Origin: Amia ocellicauda
Lineage: Eukaryota > Chordata > Actinopteri > Amiiformes > Amiidae
Length of the DNA stretch: 64,000 nucleotides
Assembly: GCF_036373705.1 (NCBI RefSeq)
Contig: NC_089851.1
Coordinates: 46,621,470 to 46,685,469 of the forward strand
Direction of reading: 5' to 3'
Positions within the stretch are counted from its first letter, which is position 1, and the number at the start of each line of letters is the position of its first letter. The notes beneath the pieces were generated by a model. It ran no database searches. It was not told the origin of the DNA and saw nothing but the letters and a program-made list of their open reading frames with translations. Shown here in pieces: positions 1-13,800 of this stretch. Made by a program: the position numbers and the translations under genes.

Positions 1-214
1 TAGGTTTTGGTGTGCACACCATCTCTCTCATGGGCTGATTGACCAATTCTTCTATATCCCTAGTACAGCGCAGATCAACAAGCTGAGCCTCAAGATCACG
101 AACCTTGATCTGTAGGATTTCAACCTGTCAACAACGTTCACAAATGAAAACTTCTTGGATGAGTTCATCCAGGAAGGCAATCATTCTGCAAACCTGACAC
201 TGTAGTGGCCACAT
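1..214 (-). pseudogene. Decayed zinc-ribbon/coiled-coil ORF, possibly LINE ORF1-like or a repeat-derived exon
   Basis: Read on the minus strand from an ATG at 214, the frame encodes about 71 residues and runs off the window edge. It has a CxxC pair (PLQCQVC), a second CxxC pair after about 20 residues (ICERC) followed by one in-frame TGA, then a heptad-rich stretch (QIKVRDLEAQLVDL) typical of a coiled coil. The paired CxxC followed by a coiled coil recalls the ORF1 proteins of some non-LTR retrotransposons, but no family is recognised with certainty. The in-frame stop suggests a dead copy. A cellular gene continuing to the left cannot be excluded. Confidence 0.35.
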
Positions 215-2220
215 GCTTCTAAATGTTCGTTTTTTTTGTGTGTTTTTTTAAGTCCCTTGGTTCCTGTTGCCTAGTCAACTGCTTAACTTTTTGTGACCGA
301 GAAACAGCGCAGCTCTTTCTCAACAGCTGCTTTAAGTAGCTTTTGTCTACCTGCCCCAAATTCACACCTAACTAGCCACACCTGGCTCCTCCTGCAACAG
401 AATTCCTGCTAGTCCTAGACAAAATCTCCCATCTACAATCTGTTTACTTTCACCAACTCAGCAGCTGAACTGAATTGACTTCAATTTAGGCAAACTACAG
501 ACAATGCTAACTTCAATTTAGGCAAACTTAAAACAAAATGAGCAATTCTAAGACTGGTCTGAAACTAGTCAAAGAACAAGATGGCTGCCTCTCACCTTTA
601 CTTTCCTGTGTCTCTATGTGGCAACTTGTAAATACTTCTGTTTTGGGTAATATACAGCACTAATCAACAGTTTCCACACCCCATGTTAAGTAATGGGAAA
701 CTATAATGGGTTTTATTTTTCTGCCGATGATAAAGAAAAGAACAAAAGTGCTGGATTATAAAACACAAAGCTTACTTTGAGCATTGCTTAAAGTTATTAA
801 TGGGTTTCTATGTTCATCTTTGATTTCAAAATGCCGTGTTCTTATTCAATTTCTCTTCTTGTGAGGATGTCACACTGCACTGTAACCTACCTTCAACAAT
901 GCAAGTTAGCATGCTGCCCAATTCTTGTTTTTCAATATCAAATAATCTATGTTAAGCAACAACAACAACATAAATGCTGACTCTACTTGTGGTGTCTCTG
1001 TCTACTCCATGATAAAGCAGGTAGTCTGTAAACTATTTTAAGAGTGTCTTAGACATTTTTTGCATTTACTTACATAATCTCTAAGTTCAGGCCTGCAGAC
1101 ATTAACATTAATGCTCAATTAATAACAATCACAATAAAGAAAAGGTAATTTAGATTGTTAATGTATATTTTCTGTCTGTCTAATGAAAGCAAAATCAGGA
1201 AACAAATAGCATCATAATTCAGGTACACACTAACCCCCCTAACCTACATCAATCTAGAAATTGTTTCTACAGGAAAGTGTGATAATGTTCAAAGCAGTGA
1301 TTGAGGAACTGATGCAAAGTATAAAAAGGTAAATGTCTCCCTTAGAGTCCAAAAGACCTTCACCTCCTTAGGGAATAAAACCCAGCTCTGCGCCTGTTTG
1401 TTGTGGCAGGCATCATGAATAGCAGTACGTATTGTGAAATTTTGGACAGCATTGTTCTCCCAAACTCAAGGAAATTTAAAGTGTGGACATTCACGTCTGT
1501 CCACACAATTACTCCATGTCACAAAGCTTGAACTAATCACAGTAGTTCTGTTGTCCTAATACTTCTGACAAGAAGGTGCAATACACATTAAGGAAATGCA
1601 TTTGTAATTTTGTATCAATAACAGAAGTTTTAATTAGTTTAAATGCAGTGTAGTAGCAACGGAGTAAACTAAATGAATGTATCTTGCATTTTGTGTCTTA
1701 CTTGGTATAACCTTGTATCGTTTGTAACCTTTTGTTGTCTTTCATTTTATCCCACTGCATTTTAATCATGCATAATTTAACATTATGGTTTAATTTATGT
1801 GAAAAGCACAAGAAAAAGAGTCGTATATCTTTTTTCTTATTTTAGACAGAAAGTGGTCCATATATATGCTTTCTGTGTCAAATTATATATTTGTTTTACA
1901 TGTTCAGATTCATAATTTAGTTTGATAAACTGGTTAATTGTGTCAGTCAGTAACTCCCTTTGCTTTTCTAAATCAGGGTTTAAAGTTACGTTGGAAACAG
2001 CTGAGGCATATGCTTTTAAATAAATCAATAATAAATATACATATTATTCTTCTTATTACGCTGAAAAGTTAAAATGAGCCGTTTCAGAAACCAGATGCAT
2101 TGCATGTATATAATAGCGTAGAACCTTGTAAAAAATAATCCCTAAAGAACTTGCTGCACCCGTGAGAGTCATGCTCATGTTCCATCTCACAACCTACCCT
2201 TACTCCCCGGTAGTTCCGCC
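215..2220. other. Intergenic, AT-rich, no gene seen
   Basis: No convincing exon, RNA gene or complete transposon was found. A 15-bp motif (caatttaggcaaact) occurs twice near 483 and 512. The left part, up to about 540, may be the 5' flank of the decayed minus-strand reading frame at 1-214. Confidence 0.4.
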
Positions 2221-2224
2221 TTCA

Positions 2225-2532
2225 CTCAGTCATGATTGGCTCGTTAAACACTAATTTGTTGTGTGATTGGTCACTTGCTTTATCAGTCATAGATTTTCAC
2301 CATCGCACACGCAGAAGGGCTAGGTTGCGCATCCGGTTTGCTTTTCGAGCATGTTAGTCAGGGAGGAAAGGCAGGGAACAGATGTAACAGTAATTGTCAT
2401 TTGATTTAAAGCTGAAAAGAAACCTAGTATAGAGGACCGGCTCGAGTAAAGGTTTCCTATTATTTGGGAATCCGTACGCTCTAGATTTTGAAATAAATAA
2501 GTGTTTTTTATTGTAATTTTTAAAAACTAAAT
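2225..2532 (+). promoter_or_regulatory. cdv3: cdv3 promoter and 5'UTR region
   Basis: Two inverted CCAAT boxes (ATTGG at 2235-2239 and 2266-2270) lie about 30 bp apart upstream of the cdv3 ATG at 2533. No TATA box is evident at a sensible distance. The region is richer in CpG than the flanking intergenic DNA, as is usual for housekeeping vertebrate promoters. The transcription start cannot be placed from sequence alone. Confidence 0.45.
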
Positions 2533-5500
2533 ATGGCGGATATTACTACTGGTAGTGCAGAGAAGAGCCTGGATGATTTCTTTGCCAAGCGGGACAAAAA
2601 GAAGAAGAAAGAAAAAACCAAAGGCAAGGAGCAAGCGGTTCCCCCCGGACCAGTTACCCTAAAGAAAAATAAAAAGGAGAAGGAGAAGTCGACGAAAAAC
2701 GAAAATCAAGACGCCCAGCAGGAAAAGGTGAATCTTACCGCTGATTATTAAAAGCGAGAGAGAGAAACGCGCGGCAGCACAAACCTAGAAACGAGTGCAG
2801 TGTCGTAGGGAGTGCGCTGGTGCACCGCTGTGCAGTCCGCAGGCCTTGGTACATACAGCGCTCGTTTCTGGGTTAGTTTCGGGGATTTGAATGGCCTCCT
2901 CTCCCTTCTTCATTGTAGTACAGTCAGCTGGTGCAGCATATGCCAGCAGGGATGCCGGGACGCAGGCCGAGCACGACACCACATCACATCCCAGTTCAGC
3001 ACCGCACCGAAACTGGCCAACTCCGGGCTCGCCATCTGTGCTCTTTCTTGTTTAAATCGAGACCGGTGCAATTACATCCACCTTTCATATATATAATTTT
3101 TTTATCAACATACTATTTTAATGACATTGTATTGCGTTTAATGTATACGTCGATTGATCCGCTTTATGTGTATAATTATTTAGACGGACATGACCCATAC
3201 TGGCTTTTATAGCCGCGGAAGGGAGCTGTGGCAGTCTTGTCTGCGGGATCCGGCCACGCATGGCTCCTGTATTGGCGACCACGTTGCACTGGGCGAGAAA
3301 TGACAGACCTACCTGCTTTTTCGCCAACTTCATTGCGGTGTTTTATGGAAATATGGCATTATAATACCCCTGCCCATCAGACGTGGGTTGCAATGTCATT
3401 CAGGGTCATCTGAAGCACGGCAAAACGGGCTTTCTTTTCATTCCGCTGGCAGATCCGATGTGGCCTAGAATCTGTGATGGATCCCTGCAGATGCTTCATA
3501 TAAGTACAGCCCTGTCACAGAATGAATGACTTCAGTCAGACTTCAGCTAGGGATTTCCCATTATGCTTTAATAGTAATCTGTGACATTACATCCTCAGGG
3601 TTCGTCTCCATAATAACGTTAAAGCCATTGTTTAAAAATGTAGTTCTTTACCTTGTATTATGAGAAGCCTTATGTTCTGTCTGGTAATTCATTCATTGTA
3701 GCATTTTGAGAAAATGTGCACTCGGAGCAACTCCCTAGAGTTTAAGACAATTTATTTCTGTGAAAGGTGCATATGTAACCATTTCGGTATGCTTACAATA
3801 TATGTATTTCAGTTTTTATTTCAATTTTAGCATTTATTCTAGCCTTTCAAATGTTTTAAAATGGTGTATAAGGAAAAATGTACATATTTCGAGTGAACAC
3901 TTTCATGATTGGTGATCCTCTTGGAGTTCTGCATCAAAACACCTAAAATAAGCCTGTAATTTGTTTCATTTACTGACATTTGCCATGTATGTCTGGGTTT
4001 GCAGCTAAACCAGAAGAGGCAGTTTTTCCCTTTGTCAGAAATCGCAGTGCAGTGCTGTGCTGGTTTAGAATAGGGGATGTCTTACCCGAGATTGTCCCTT
4101 TGCAGTAAGACAGGTGTTTGGTTTAATGTAGCCCTGGGCCTTCCAAGACACCAGGTTTTAGGATGTCCATTATTACATAAAGCTTAATTTTCAGTCTTAC
4201 TACAATCTTGGTTTGGTAAGTGATCTGTATCTGTAGAGTTTTGTGTGCTCTTTTCTTTTCTGGTGGCTTGTTAAATCTTTCACTTTTCTTCTGACCTCAT
4301 AAAATGTAACTTGTTTACATTGGATACATTGTATAAGTAACTGCAGACATCAACATTAAGAGTACAACTGTATGAAGTCTACTGATTTGCAATCATATTA
4401 AACAAAATCAATTATAAGGGATTGAAAGGACAAATTTTATTGGTTAAAGGAATGCAATTAACCAGACAATTAGTTGGACGAAAGTGACAAAAAAATGGAT
4501 AACTCCACTTTGAGTAGAAGTCCTGATAATACAGAATTTACTTAAATTGGGACCGCCCTACTCTTGTATAAAATGTTACAGTATTGGTGAGCTTCATTTA
4601 ACCCATTTGGCCATATACCTGCTTCTGGTCACATTCGTGTTCCCTATCTTTGGTTTTCATTAACAATAGGAAAAAACAATGCTGATGATAATACAAAGTA
4701 GGTAGGGTTTATTGCTTTATACTTTTCATCATAACTATAGTAAAATAAAATCAGTTTTTATGCAGGTTTGAAATCTATATTAAAAGCAATTGCAGCATTG
4801 CATTTCTAAACCTCTAGTGTGCCACATCATGGACATCTTCCCCACTGCAGTGAATTTCTACATTTAAACCAAACTGCAATCTCAATTTTTAAATTAAGAG
4901 GTTGCATTGAGTAATATTAAGGCAATGGTAGTATGTCATCCTCAAAAAAGAGAAACTGATTTACAGGCTCTTATAAAAAAAAATGTTTTTTATAATGACA
5001 TCACATTTATCTGATGCCCTTGTTCGAAAGGCATTTCTGTTTCAACGATACAGCAACCTAATAACCTAAAACATCCACATAATGCTTAATGTAATTTTCT
5101 TTCTTAGAAGGTAAAGTAAATTAACAACCAAATATATATTGCTTATAAACATCAGAATGACGCATCTGTGGCTTCTGATTAATCTAGCAATTTCATTAAG
5201 TAGAGTATTCTTAAAAGCATTCCTACTTTTGTTTCAAGGTTTTTGCATCCTTTTTTTTGTATTTCCATTCAATCCCATTTCTTTTTAAATGCTGGATTTA
5301 TACCATGTAAAAATGTTTTACATGGATTGAAAATGTCACTGACCAGCTGAGTGAAAGAATCCCTGTAATGGTTTTCTCACTTTCACTCCTCCCGAGCCAC
5401 TAGGAGGGCCTCTTGGTATTTTAATTGGTGGTGGTCAGAATGAGCAAATCAGGATGGCACCTGCAGGAAATATGTCTGGAATTTACTAATATTTAATTAT

Positions 5501-8500
5501 TTGTCAGAACATGGATATTTTTGTTTTGATTTTGTTAATGACTTAATGCCAATCAGCCCCTTCATCTTGGGTCATTTGAGAAATTAAAACTTAATGGATG
5601 AGTGAAAAAAACTTCTCTTGGTCCCTGAGTGTTAAGTTCCCTAGTGCTGTCCTACAGAGACCTATCAAATGATTTAAATTAAGCTCAGTAAGCTTTCTCA
5701 GCACACTCTGAGCTGCTCAGTTACGTAAGGCACCGACTGTTTTCACTGATTTGCTGTGTGTGGCATGTCGGTTCTGTCCTCGCCAAGTCAATCTGTACCC
5801 TCGCTAGCTTCCTTATAAATCACACCCTCTTTCCTGGATCTGTTGATGACATGACACATTTGAAAGAAACACAGTTATTTTGGAGTCTTTAATATGTAAG
5901 GCATTTTATCTCCTTCAGTCTCAGAATCCAACCTGTTTTTCTGGTAAGAATCCTTCTCTACATTTCCAAACAAGTTTTTTGTACAGTTTGTGCAGATCAG
6001 TGTGTGGTACAATCTGTTGAACTGTTTTAATTTGAGTTTTTTTTTTTTATTCCTCTTTCTCTGGGCATGACTGTCAAATGAACAGTGATTAGCACATAGT
6101 TTTAGCTTATGGGGGTTACTGTTGTATTTCAAAATAATAAAAAAAGAAGCCAATCGGAAGCATTTGTTCAGCACCAAAACATACCAAAATGGCGACCCCG
6201 GTCTTGAAATCTTGATGTAAACACTGAAAATTGTGATATTTCTTAATTCTTGAAATGTTAGCACATCAACAATATTTAAAGCACAAAATTGGTAATTATA
6301 GCCCCCCAGTAATAATGCATTTCAGAATTATATTGCCTTGGCAAGACTCTGCTATGCTAATTTCTGGCAGAAAGCAAACTTTACCAAGGCAAGAATGTGA
6401 AGTACAGCCACGGTTTCAAATTTTGTTGGGGGCAAATACCCTTCTATATGGGACTATGCAAACATATGCAGACCAGGCCTAGAACAAATCAAAACTGCCC
6501 TGCCTTCAAAATGGCGTTTTTCCACACTGAAGTTGTACGAATTTGTAACTAACCATCATTTAACATAGCTGACGTGCTCAATCGTGCAGTGCTCTTGCAA
6601 TCCAGCTGTGTTCGCAGTCTGCCCTTTCTATTAAATACAGATGTCCCTTCAGTGTTCTTCTGGACCTTCAGCCATATGCACATTTAAAACTAAAATTCAG
6701 AACTGGCACATTTTCTGACATGAAGGCAGTATCTTAAGGGTCTGTATCCCAAAGTTTGTTCCCTCAGCTGCAGTTTGATCAGTGTTCAGAGGCGTCGCTG
6801 CCGTGGTGGGCATGGCAGTAGGCCATGTTTGCTCACCTGTTGTATTCACTGGCTGTTTCAAATCAATGGAAATGGAGCCCTTGCATTTAAAATTACTGAT
6901 GTGTCCCAGTGCTCACACAGCAGTAATCCCTCATTCCATAATGACCCCCTGCCACGCTTTTCAGTTAACCCTGCAAAATGGCAACGATTTGCTACCTGTC
7001 AGATCATGATCATGATCTCCTGCCAGAAGTATGTCCCGTCAGCTGTATTCTCAGTATCTGAATGAGTTGGGGAGGGGAATTTAGTTTCCCAAGAAAAACT
7101 GTAGTTAAATGTCATGAATGGCATTGCTTTGTTGGCAGGCTGTGGTAGTGGCTTAAGTGATTGCCATCGCTGAGCAAACTCCTTCAGCTCGGTGACTGTT
7201 TCGCAGCAACCGACATCTGTATTCAGAATGCCGTAAGCTGTCGAGTTTATCCCAAATGAACATCTGTTTGATTTCTAACTTGATTGCTAATTGAACTGAC
7301 ATTGTGCTTGAGGTCCATTTCTATTGTCTTTATTTAGTTTGCCAAAAATACTCCTGTCGCATCTTTTAATGCAGTGCTTTCAGTTTTTAGCACTTACTTT
7401 CCTTAACAGTGCTTGTCTTGTTAATTAGTTGTCTACTGTTAAAAATGCACAGTGTGAATATGGACACCTTGATCTAAACTGGGCAAAGAAAGAATTAAAT
7501 GGAGTTCAGATAGGATATGGAAAGGTGAGGGTGAGCATTTAATGGGATGGGTTAACTCTTGTATTTGAATGACAGGTGGGTCCATCAAGATTAAGTTAAA
7601 AATATTCGGTGTGATCAATAACTGCTTTTTCAGAGGTTAATTAAGAACCAATCGGCTCAATACATTTAAAGGGAAATGAGATCATAAATGCAGAAAAACT
7701 TCTATTAGTCACTGCAATCCTGTGTAGTCTGGGTTTGCGCTCTCTAGGGATGTAGTGATTCTTGAGAAATCATTGGCATGCTTTTGTTTCCCGCAGGAGG
7801 ATGAGGAATGGAAAGAGTTTGAGCAGAAGGAAATAGACTACACTGGACTCAGGGTTCATGCTCTACAACTGAGGTAAGATTCAGTGCTAAATTCATCTTT
7901 ATAGAATTGGCGGATGCATACTATACAAAATAGTTTGCCATATATTGTTGAAAGGGGGGGTTATTTCATTTTTTTTTTTTTTTTTTTTTTTGTGCCACCA
8001 AATCACTCAAACCTTGTCACAGGTCATGCTTTCAAATGTCTGTCACTTTACAGGTGCTTGAAATCTTTCTTTTTTTTTCTCAATGTATTTTTAAAAATGT
8101 GTATTTGGTCCAGTTAACGTATCTGGATTCTCTTATGATTGAAAATACTACATGATATTGCATTTACTTTTATTTTTCACAGCAAGGTCCATAATTTGAG
8201 TTGACCAGTGTGTTAAGTGAAGGTAAAATGGATTAGAAAAGTTAACATTGTTGCAATTGTGAACAGAAGCAGTGTAATAACTTGCACATTACTGCCTCAG
8301 CTTAGTGATATTTTCTAAATCACAGAATCACTTTATGCATGTCACATTAATTTGGACACCTGTGTAAATCACACAAACCAGACACTGGTGTTCAGTAAGT
8401 GACAAGATTCTGTTATTGACAGTGATGAAAAGGAAGAGGAGGAGTATGAGAAAAAGGAAGAGCTGGGGGAAGATGGGGAAATGATGTTGATCAGCGGGGA

Positions 8501-10822
8501 CAAGACAACAGGTCCCTGGAACAAGTCCGGCCCCCCGCCCCCTGTGGCAGCTGCACCTGTGGGTAAGTGTGGTGGGCACCCGTTTCTCCTCCGGGTGGGG
8601 CTTCATTCACTTTCATTTGTGAGTCAGATATTGCAGAGCACAGGGAAAAACTGAACATTAATCTGTTTTTACCTCTGAAGAGAAAAGATCGACTCCATTT
8701 ACATCCTCTTTGCTCTAAAAATAAAGCGAACACTTGGTAAGATGCAAAGAAACCTTAAAGATTTATCAGTCTAATACTAAAACATTTAAATATTAGAGGT
8801 GAAGTGGCTTTAACAGGCTGTTCTCATTAAGAGACACATTTTTCAGATCCTTTTGTGGTGGAAGAAAGTTTTGGAGTCGGGAGTTCTAATCAGAATTTTT
8901 TACGTGCACGGGAAGAACAGCAGATGCACAACTCAAGATTTAAGGCTAGCATAATACTGTTCTTCAAAAGTTTTAAGACGGAACAAAGCTTTTATACCCC
9001 CTCTGGGACATACGTCCAAGGGGCCTTAATATTTTACAAACTGTCTGAATGGTCATTTCTGATAACTAGCAGTGATTTCATTGGCATTCTAAACTAAGCC
9101 TTCCCATCTCATCAATATTATAATCAATATTCATGAATAATAATTAACCTCTACATTGCCAGTTGCATTAGAAGGTACTTTGCAGATAATATGTTGCAAA
9201 AAAGGAATGTGAACTGCTGATAACCAAGTTAGGAGTAACAGCACACCAAAGGACAAAGGCAGAATAGGATTTCTATATTTCTCCCCCACACATCCATTGA
9301 TGAACTGACTAGATAATGAAAGCCAATATCGATCTGTATTTTATTCCTTAGTTTCTGAAGCAATCTGGCACTTCATCTGGATTTTTTAAATGTATTTTTC
9401 CCTCCCTGTAGAAGTTGAAGTGCCCGAACCAAAGCCATCAGGCGTGTACAGACCCCCTGGAGCCAGGCTGACCACGACGAAGAGAGGGCCTGCACAAGGG
9501 CCCCCTGAAATCTTCAGTGATACCCAGTTCCCCTCCCTGCAAGCCACCGCCAAGCACGTAGAAACCAAAAAGTATGTGTAGTTATCTGCCTTCGACTGTG
9601 ATATACTTAAACTTTTACACAAGGTTTGTGAACTTTTTGTTTTTGTTCTAAAAGTAATCTGGATTTTCAGAATTTATTACAGGAGCAGAAGAAGTGTTAT
9701 TCTTGTGCGTTGTGCACGAGTGTATTGTATTGTTGAGAAACCTTTTACCCACAGCTTGCTTTTTTGGTCTGTGATACTGAGGATTCGTAGGTTATTACTG
9801 TGGCTTATGTGTGTGGGGCTGGGGCACATCAGAATTGTGCTCAAAACGAGTTCATTTATAACTGAAACCACATCCAGTTTGGTAAGTATCCTCAGTGCTG
9901 AAGCCATAATTCTCATTTAAAGAACCCTGCCTGTTAGTGTGCATTTCTTTTCTTTTTTTAATTTATTAAATGTCTGATGCCTTAACAGTTTTCATGTGGC
10001 ATTTACTTTTCGACATGGGTTAAAAAATATGGTGAATTTTCCCCATAAAGACACAGGAAATTCTTAATCAATTGGTCCTGAGACCTCTACTACAAAGCTG
10101 TATATTTTATAGTAATTTTAGTATTTCAATTGTGTACCCACTTTATATTACATTCAATACTTACAGCTCTGGGAAAAAAAATAAGAGACCACTTCAAAGT
10201 GATCAGTTTCTCTGGATTTACTATTTATAGGTATGTGTTTGGGTAAAATTAACATTTGTTTTATTCTATGATCTACTGACAACATTTCTCCCAAATTCCT
10301 AATAAAAAATATGAATGGAATGGAATGGCTGCCATACATGTAGAGATTCTGATTTAAGAAATGTTTGCAGTGGTCTCTTAATTTTTTCCAGAGCTGTGTA
10401 TGCCCAGTCCAAACCTAGGGGATTAATTCTAGTTAATAGTTGTAAAATGTTATTGTAGTACACCTACAACAGCCTTTTACCTTGGAAGCCATTGATTAAC
10501 TTAGCAAGTGAGGAAATGTTATTCACACCCGTGTTTTATTTATTGATCGCAATGTAAAACTTTATAAACCAAATGGTAAATTTAATTGGAAAACAAAATG
10601 GAATACACTGCATTAACTCTCTTAATATTTGAAGAACAAGTATTGATTTCTCTGAATGTCTTCCCTTCTGCCTGTAGGGACAGAGAAATGGAGAAAACAT
10701 TTGAAGTAGTGAAACACAAGAACAGAGCACGGGAGGAAGGCGGTGGCGGTGGCGGCGGTGCAAAGGGTCCCGCTCAGCAATTGCAGCTTGACAACCAGTA
10801 CGCTGTCCTTGGAGACAAGTAA
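2533..10822 (+). CDS. cdv3: CDV3 homolog, 5 exons
   Basis: CDV3 (carnitine deficiency-associated gene expressed in ventricle 3, also called TPP36) is a cytosolic phosphoprotein of unknown biochemical function. Exons are 2533-2727, 7797-7873, 8423-8562, 9412-9571 and 10678-10822. All have GT-AG borders and the joined frame is 717 nt (238 aa; human about 258). Recognised family blocks are the N-terminal SLDDFFAKRDKKKKKEK, then WKEFEQKEIDYTGLR in exon 2, SGVYRPPGARLTTTKR and PPEIFSDTQFPSLQATAKHV in exon 4, and LQLDNQYAVLGDK at the C terminus. The start ATG has A at -3 and G at +4. Exon 5 codes a short glycine run from GGT/GGC repeats. The protein is mostly charged, low-complexity and probably disordered. 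Intron 1 is about 5 kb. Retention of intron 4 would stop translation after two extra codons. Confidence 0.95.
2728..7796 (+). other. cdv3 intron 1, no other gene seen
   Basis: A 5.07-kb first intron runs from a GTGAAT donor to a CCGCAG acceptor. The first few hundred bases remain CpG-rich, which may be the downstream part of the promoter island. Reading frames within it lack splice context or recognisable protein families. No transposon with clear termini was found. Confidence 0.6.
10162..10400. mobile_element. Tc1/mariner-type MITE in cdv3 intron 4
   Basis: A roughly 235-bp element has terminal inverted repeats reading ACAGCTCTGG followed by an A-rich run and AAGAGACCAC. The mirror copy at 10370-10397 ends CCAGAGCTGT. 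TA dinucleotides flank both ends. There is no coding capacity. This fits the short non-autonomous Tc1/mariner MITEs common in fish introns. Confidence 0.7.
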
Positions 10823-13800
10823 CACTGCACTCGCATCTTCCTGGAATGCTGGTACCCATCCAATCACTCATGGTAACTAAACTACAGCTATGGATTACAT
10901 CTGCCTTTACGGAAGCGGGCCAGAAACGACCAGACTCGGCTGGCAAAGACCAAACATGAGGGCCATTGTGAACATGTTCGTCTCAGAGCACCAGAACAGG
11001 AAATAATAACAAACAAATATATATTTTGTCTACTGTGGATCATACTTAGAAAAAAAGTTGGTAAGAAGGTATCTGGTTTTAACAATCGCTATGAAATGCC
11101 AAGCAGCACAGAGGTTTTACGAACTACTGGTTTTGTAATCAATTTTGCAGCCAAACTGCACAATTAATTCAAAGTGTTTTTGTGGTGGGAGTTATAGCCT
11201 TGTGACAGGGGCTACTACCTCAGGTGTGCATCAATGGATACTGAGTCACTCACCTTGTGTTGGATCCTGAGAATGCCATTGCTTTTCAAGGAGGGCAACT
11301 GATTTTTTTTTTTTTTTTCTGTTTTGAACTTGAAGACATTATGCCCGAAGAAAGGGACATTTGCGAAACTGTGGGAAAGGGAAAAGGTTATGATCTGCTT
11401 TACAAGAATAACTATTTAAAGTGGCCTTACTGTTAAAACTAGAGTCCTGTGCATTGTCCTCGAAGAAGAATCTTACTTTTATTTTATAGGCTATAGCTCA
11501 CTCCTGGAATGCACCACTTCAGAATGATCTTTCCCTGCAACCCTGTGTAAAAGCGTAGTACAGAGCTGTAGTTTGAGTAACCACAGAATATACAAATAAA
11601 CTCCTTGGTTTTTGTTTATCCACCCCACCCCTCCCATTTTTTTTTTTGTTCACATTGGCAAACCATTTCATGGTTAACATTAAAGATGTAGTTTATAATC
11701 TATACAATAATAACCCTCCTAAATGTTTTATTACCCTGTCATTGCATCTTTCACTGTTTGTCTCTGATTGTCATTTTCAACATGAAAATATTGTCTCCCC
11801 ACTGGAGTAGCTGTATTTTCTTAAGATGCTGGTTTAAGACATTCTTTTTTTTTTTTAAATACATTCTACCACATGGAAACAATTATTGATAAACGACACC
11901 TAACCCTTTCAGAGATCCATTGTATTCTTTGTCAGATGCATTTTGATACCCTACTTTTATTATAGGCAAGGTAAAAGTATAATGCCAACCGTTAGCATTT
12001 GTGCTCCTGTAATTTGTTTGACATTAACCATGAAAGAGTAATAGTCAAAATTGTAAAAGTAATAACAGTTTGTAGTCTTGGTTTTCTGCTTGTCTCAGGA
12101 CACTATTCTTTATGTGCCCTTAGAAAAATGGTTAACTTGTCAGGCAGGTCGTGGTTTAAAGTGCATGTGTGGAAGGAGGAGGTAGCAGTTTTAAATATTC
12201 TAACATTCATGGACAAGTGCTCAAGGGCAATAAAATAAAAACTAGGTTAACACTCAAAAGGCAATCAAGTGTCTCTGGTTTCAGTACTACCCTCGCAGTT
12301 TGTCATTTTTGGTTCCTTTGCACCATTTTTAAAAAGCAGTGTTTATTAAGTTAATCCTTCAACCAAAAGATAATTTAATACTCTGAAGTTTCACAAGTGC
12401 CTGAGATTTATGAATAAAACCAATTTCACAGTCTGACTTTTTAGCCCAAATCCTCCTTTTTGCTCTTACAATGTAGAAAGGTAGATTTACTCTTAAGCAC
12501 ATGTCAAGCACTATTGTCCTATAATTTGAAGTTTCAACACACAGTTGAGGGTTTAAATGAAAACATAATATTGTCACTGTTAAGGGCTAGTTCATAATGA
12601 CTAATTGAATAACAACAAATTAACTTGGTGACTTGAAGAATGGAATGCTAAATTAGTGAACAAGTCTCAGTGAATTTTGATCTTCTATGAATTATTTCAA
12701 ATAACAGGGACCTGGAGTTGATTTGAACTTTTGAAATATTTCCTTTCATGCAAAGGTAGAGGTAACAGACCACAACGTTACAACAATGTCATCAAGCAGT
12801 GTTTTCCAAATCTCCCTTGATGGTTAGGTGATCAACTAATGATTAAAGTTCACCTGGCAATTTTTAAAACCTTGCTGCCAAACCTGAGCATTAAAAAAAA
12901 AAAAAAAAAAAAAAAAAATTTAAAGACCTTAGTGTTCTGTCCTGCTAAACCACTTTCTAAGAGTGCAGTGTTTTTTTTAATATTCCCATAGTCAATCAAA
13001 TATAAACATTCTTGTTCCTCTTTATTGGGTTTATTTAAAATGTAAAGATCCCACTGACACAAACTTGACACATAAATGCCCAGGTTTTAAAGTGTTTTGG
13101 ATGGATACGCTGCACAGGAAAGATACTTTATATAAGGCAACAATGTGCTTATTCATTGTTTTTCTGAGTTTATCAACCCTATGGTCGTATTTGTCACTGC
13201 TGCCAATGGCTGGCACTGTATCTGTATTAGGGTGTCATGAGACTTGGTTTCCAGGGATCAGCAGATCATTCATACTACATAAAATTCACATGCAGTCCTA
13301 GACCTGTCTGTGGTATTTCTAAAACCCAGTTTGTTTCCATTTTTGCATAATCAAGATGGTGTCCACTGGGCCTCTGTCAGACATACTATGAGGTACAAAG
13401 GGCTGTTTTGTTGCACAGATGGTTCAGTGAAAATGCTTGTGTGACTAGTGTCCGTTAACTGAAAACACAGGCTCTTGTAGGGGGAGAAACAGGACAGTTT
13501 GGCTGGAAGTGTGTGGCCCAGGTTGAGAGATATTACATGGAAAAAAAAAGCATGGTTTGCATCTTGCAGCCATTTTCTTCTTCCCTATGCTGTGGAGATC
13601 ACTTCAGTGGACATCTATATATGCAACCTCTTGTCAGCATCTCATTTTTACACTCCTCATCTTCTGTTGACTATTGGGGGAGGAAACCTAACATTTTCAA
13701 GTCTTTTGTTTAACTGGAAAAGCCCCTGTTAACAGCCAGCAGTGTCTCCCAGCACCTTGAGGATTTCCTGCTCCTACCAGCATCTCATTGGCCAGGTTAA

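Noticed and set aside
9390..9581. Alternative cdv3 end using intron 4 read-through as a separate feature
   Set aside because: It adds only two codons before a stop. It may be a minor isoform but there is no sequence evidence favouring it over the spliced form.
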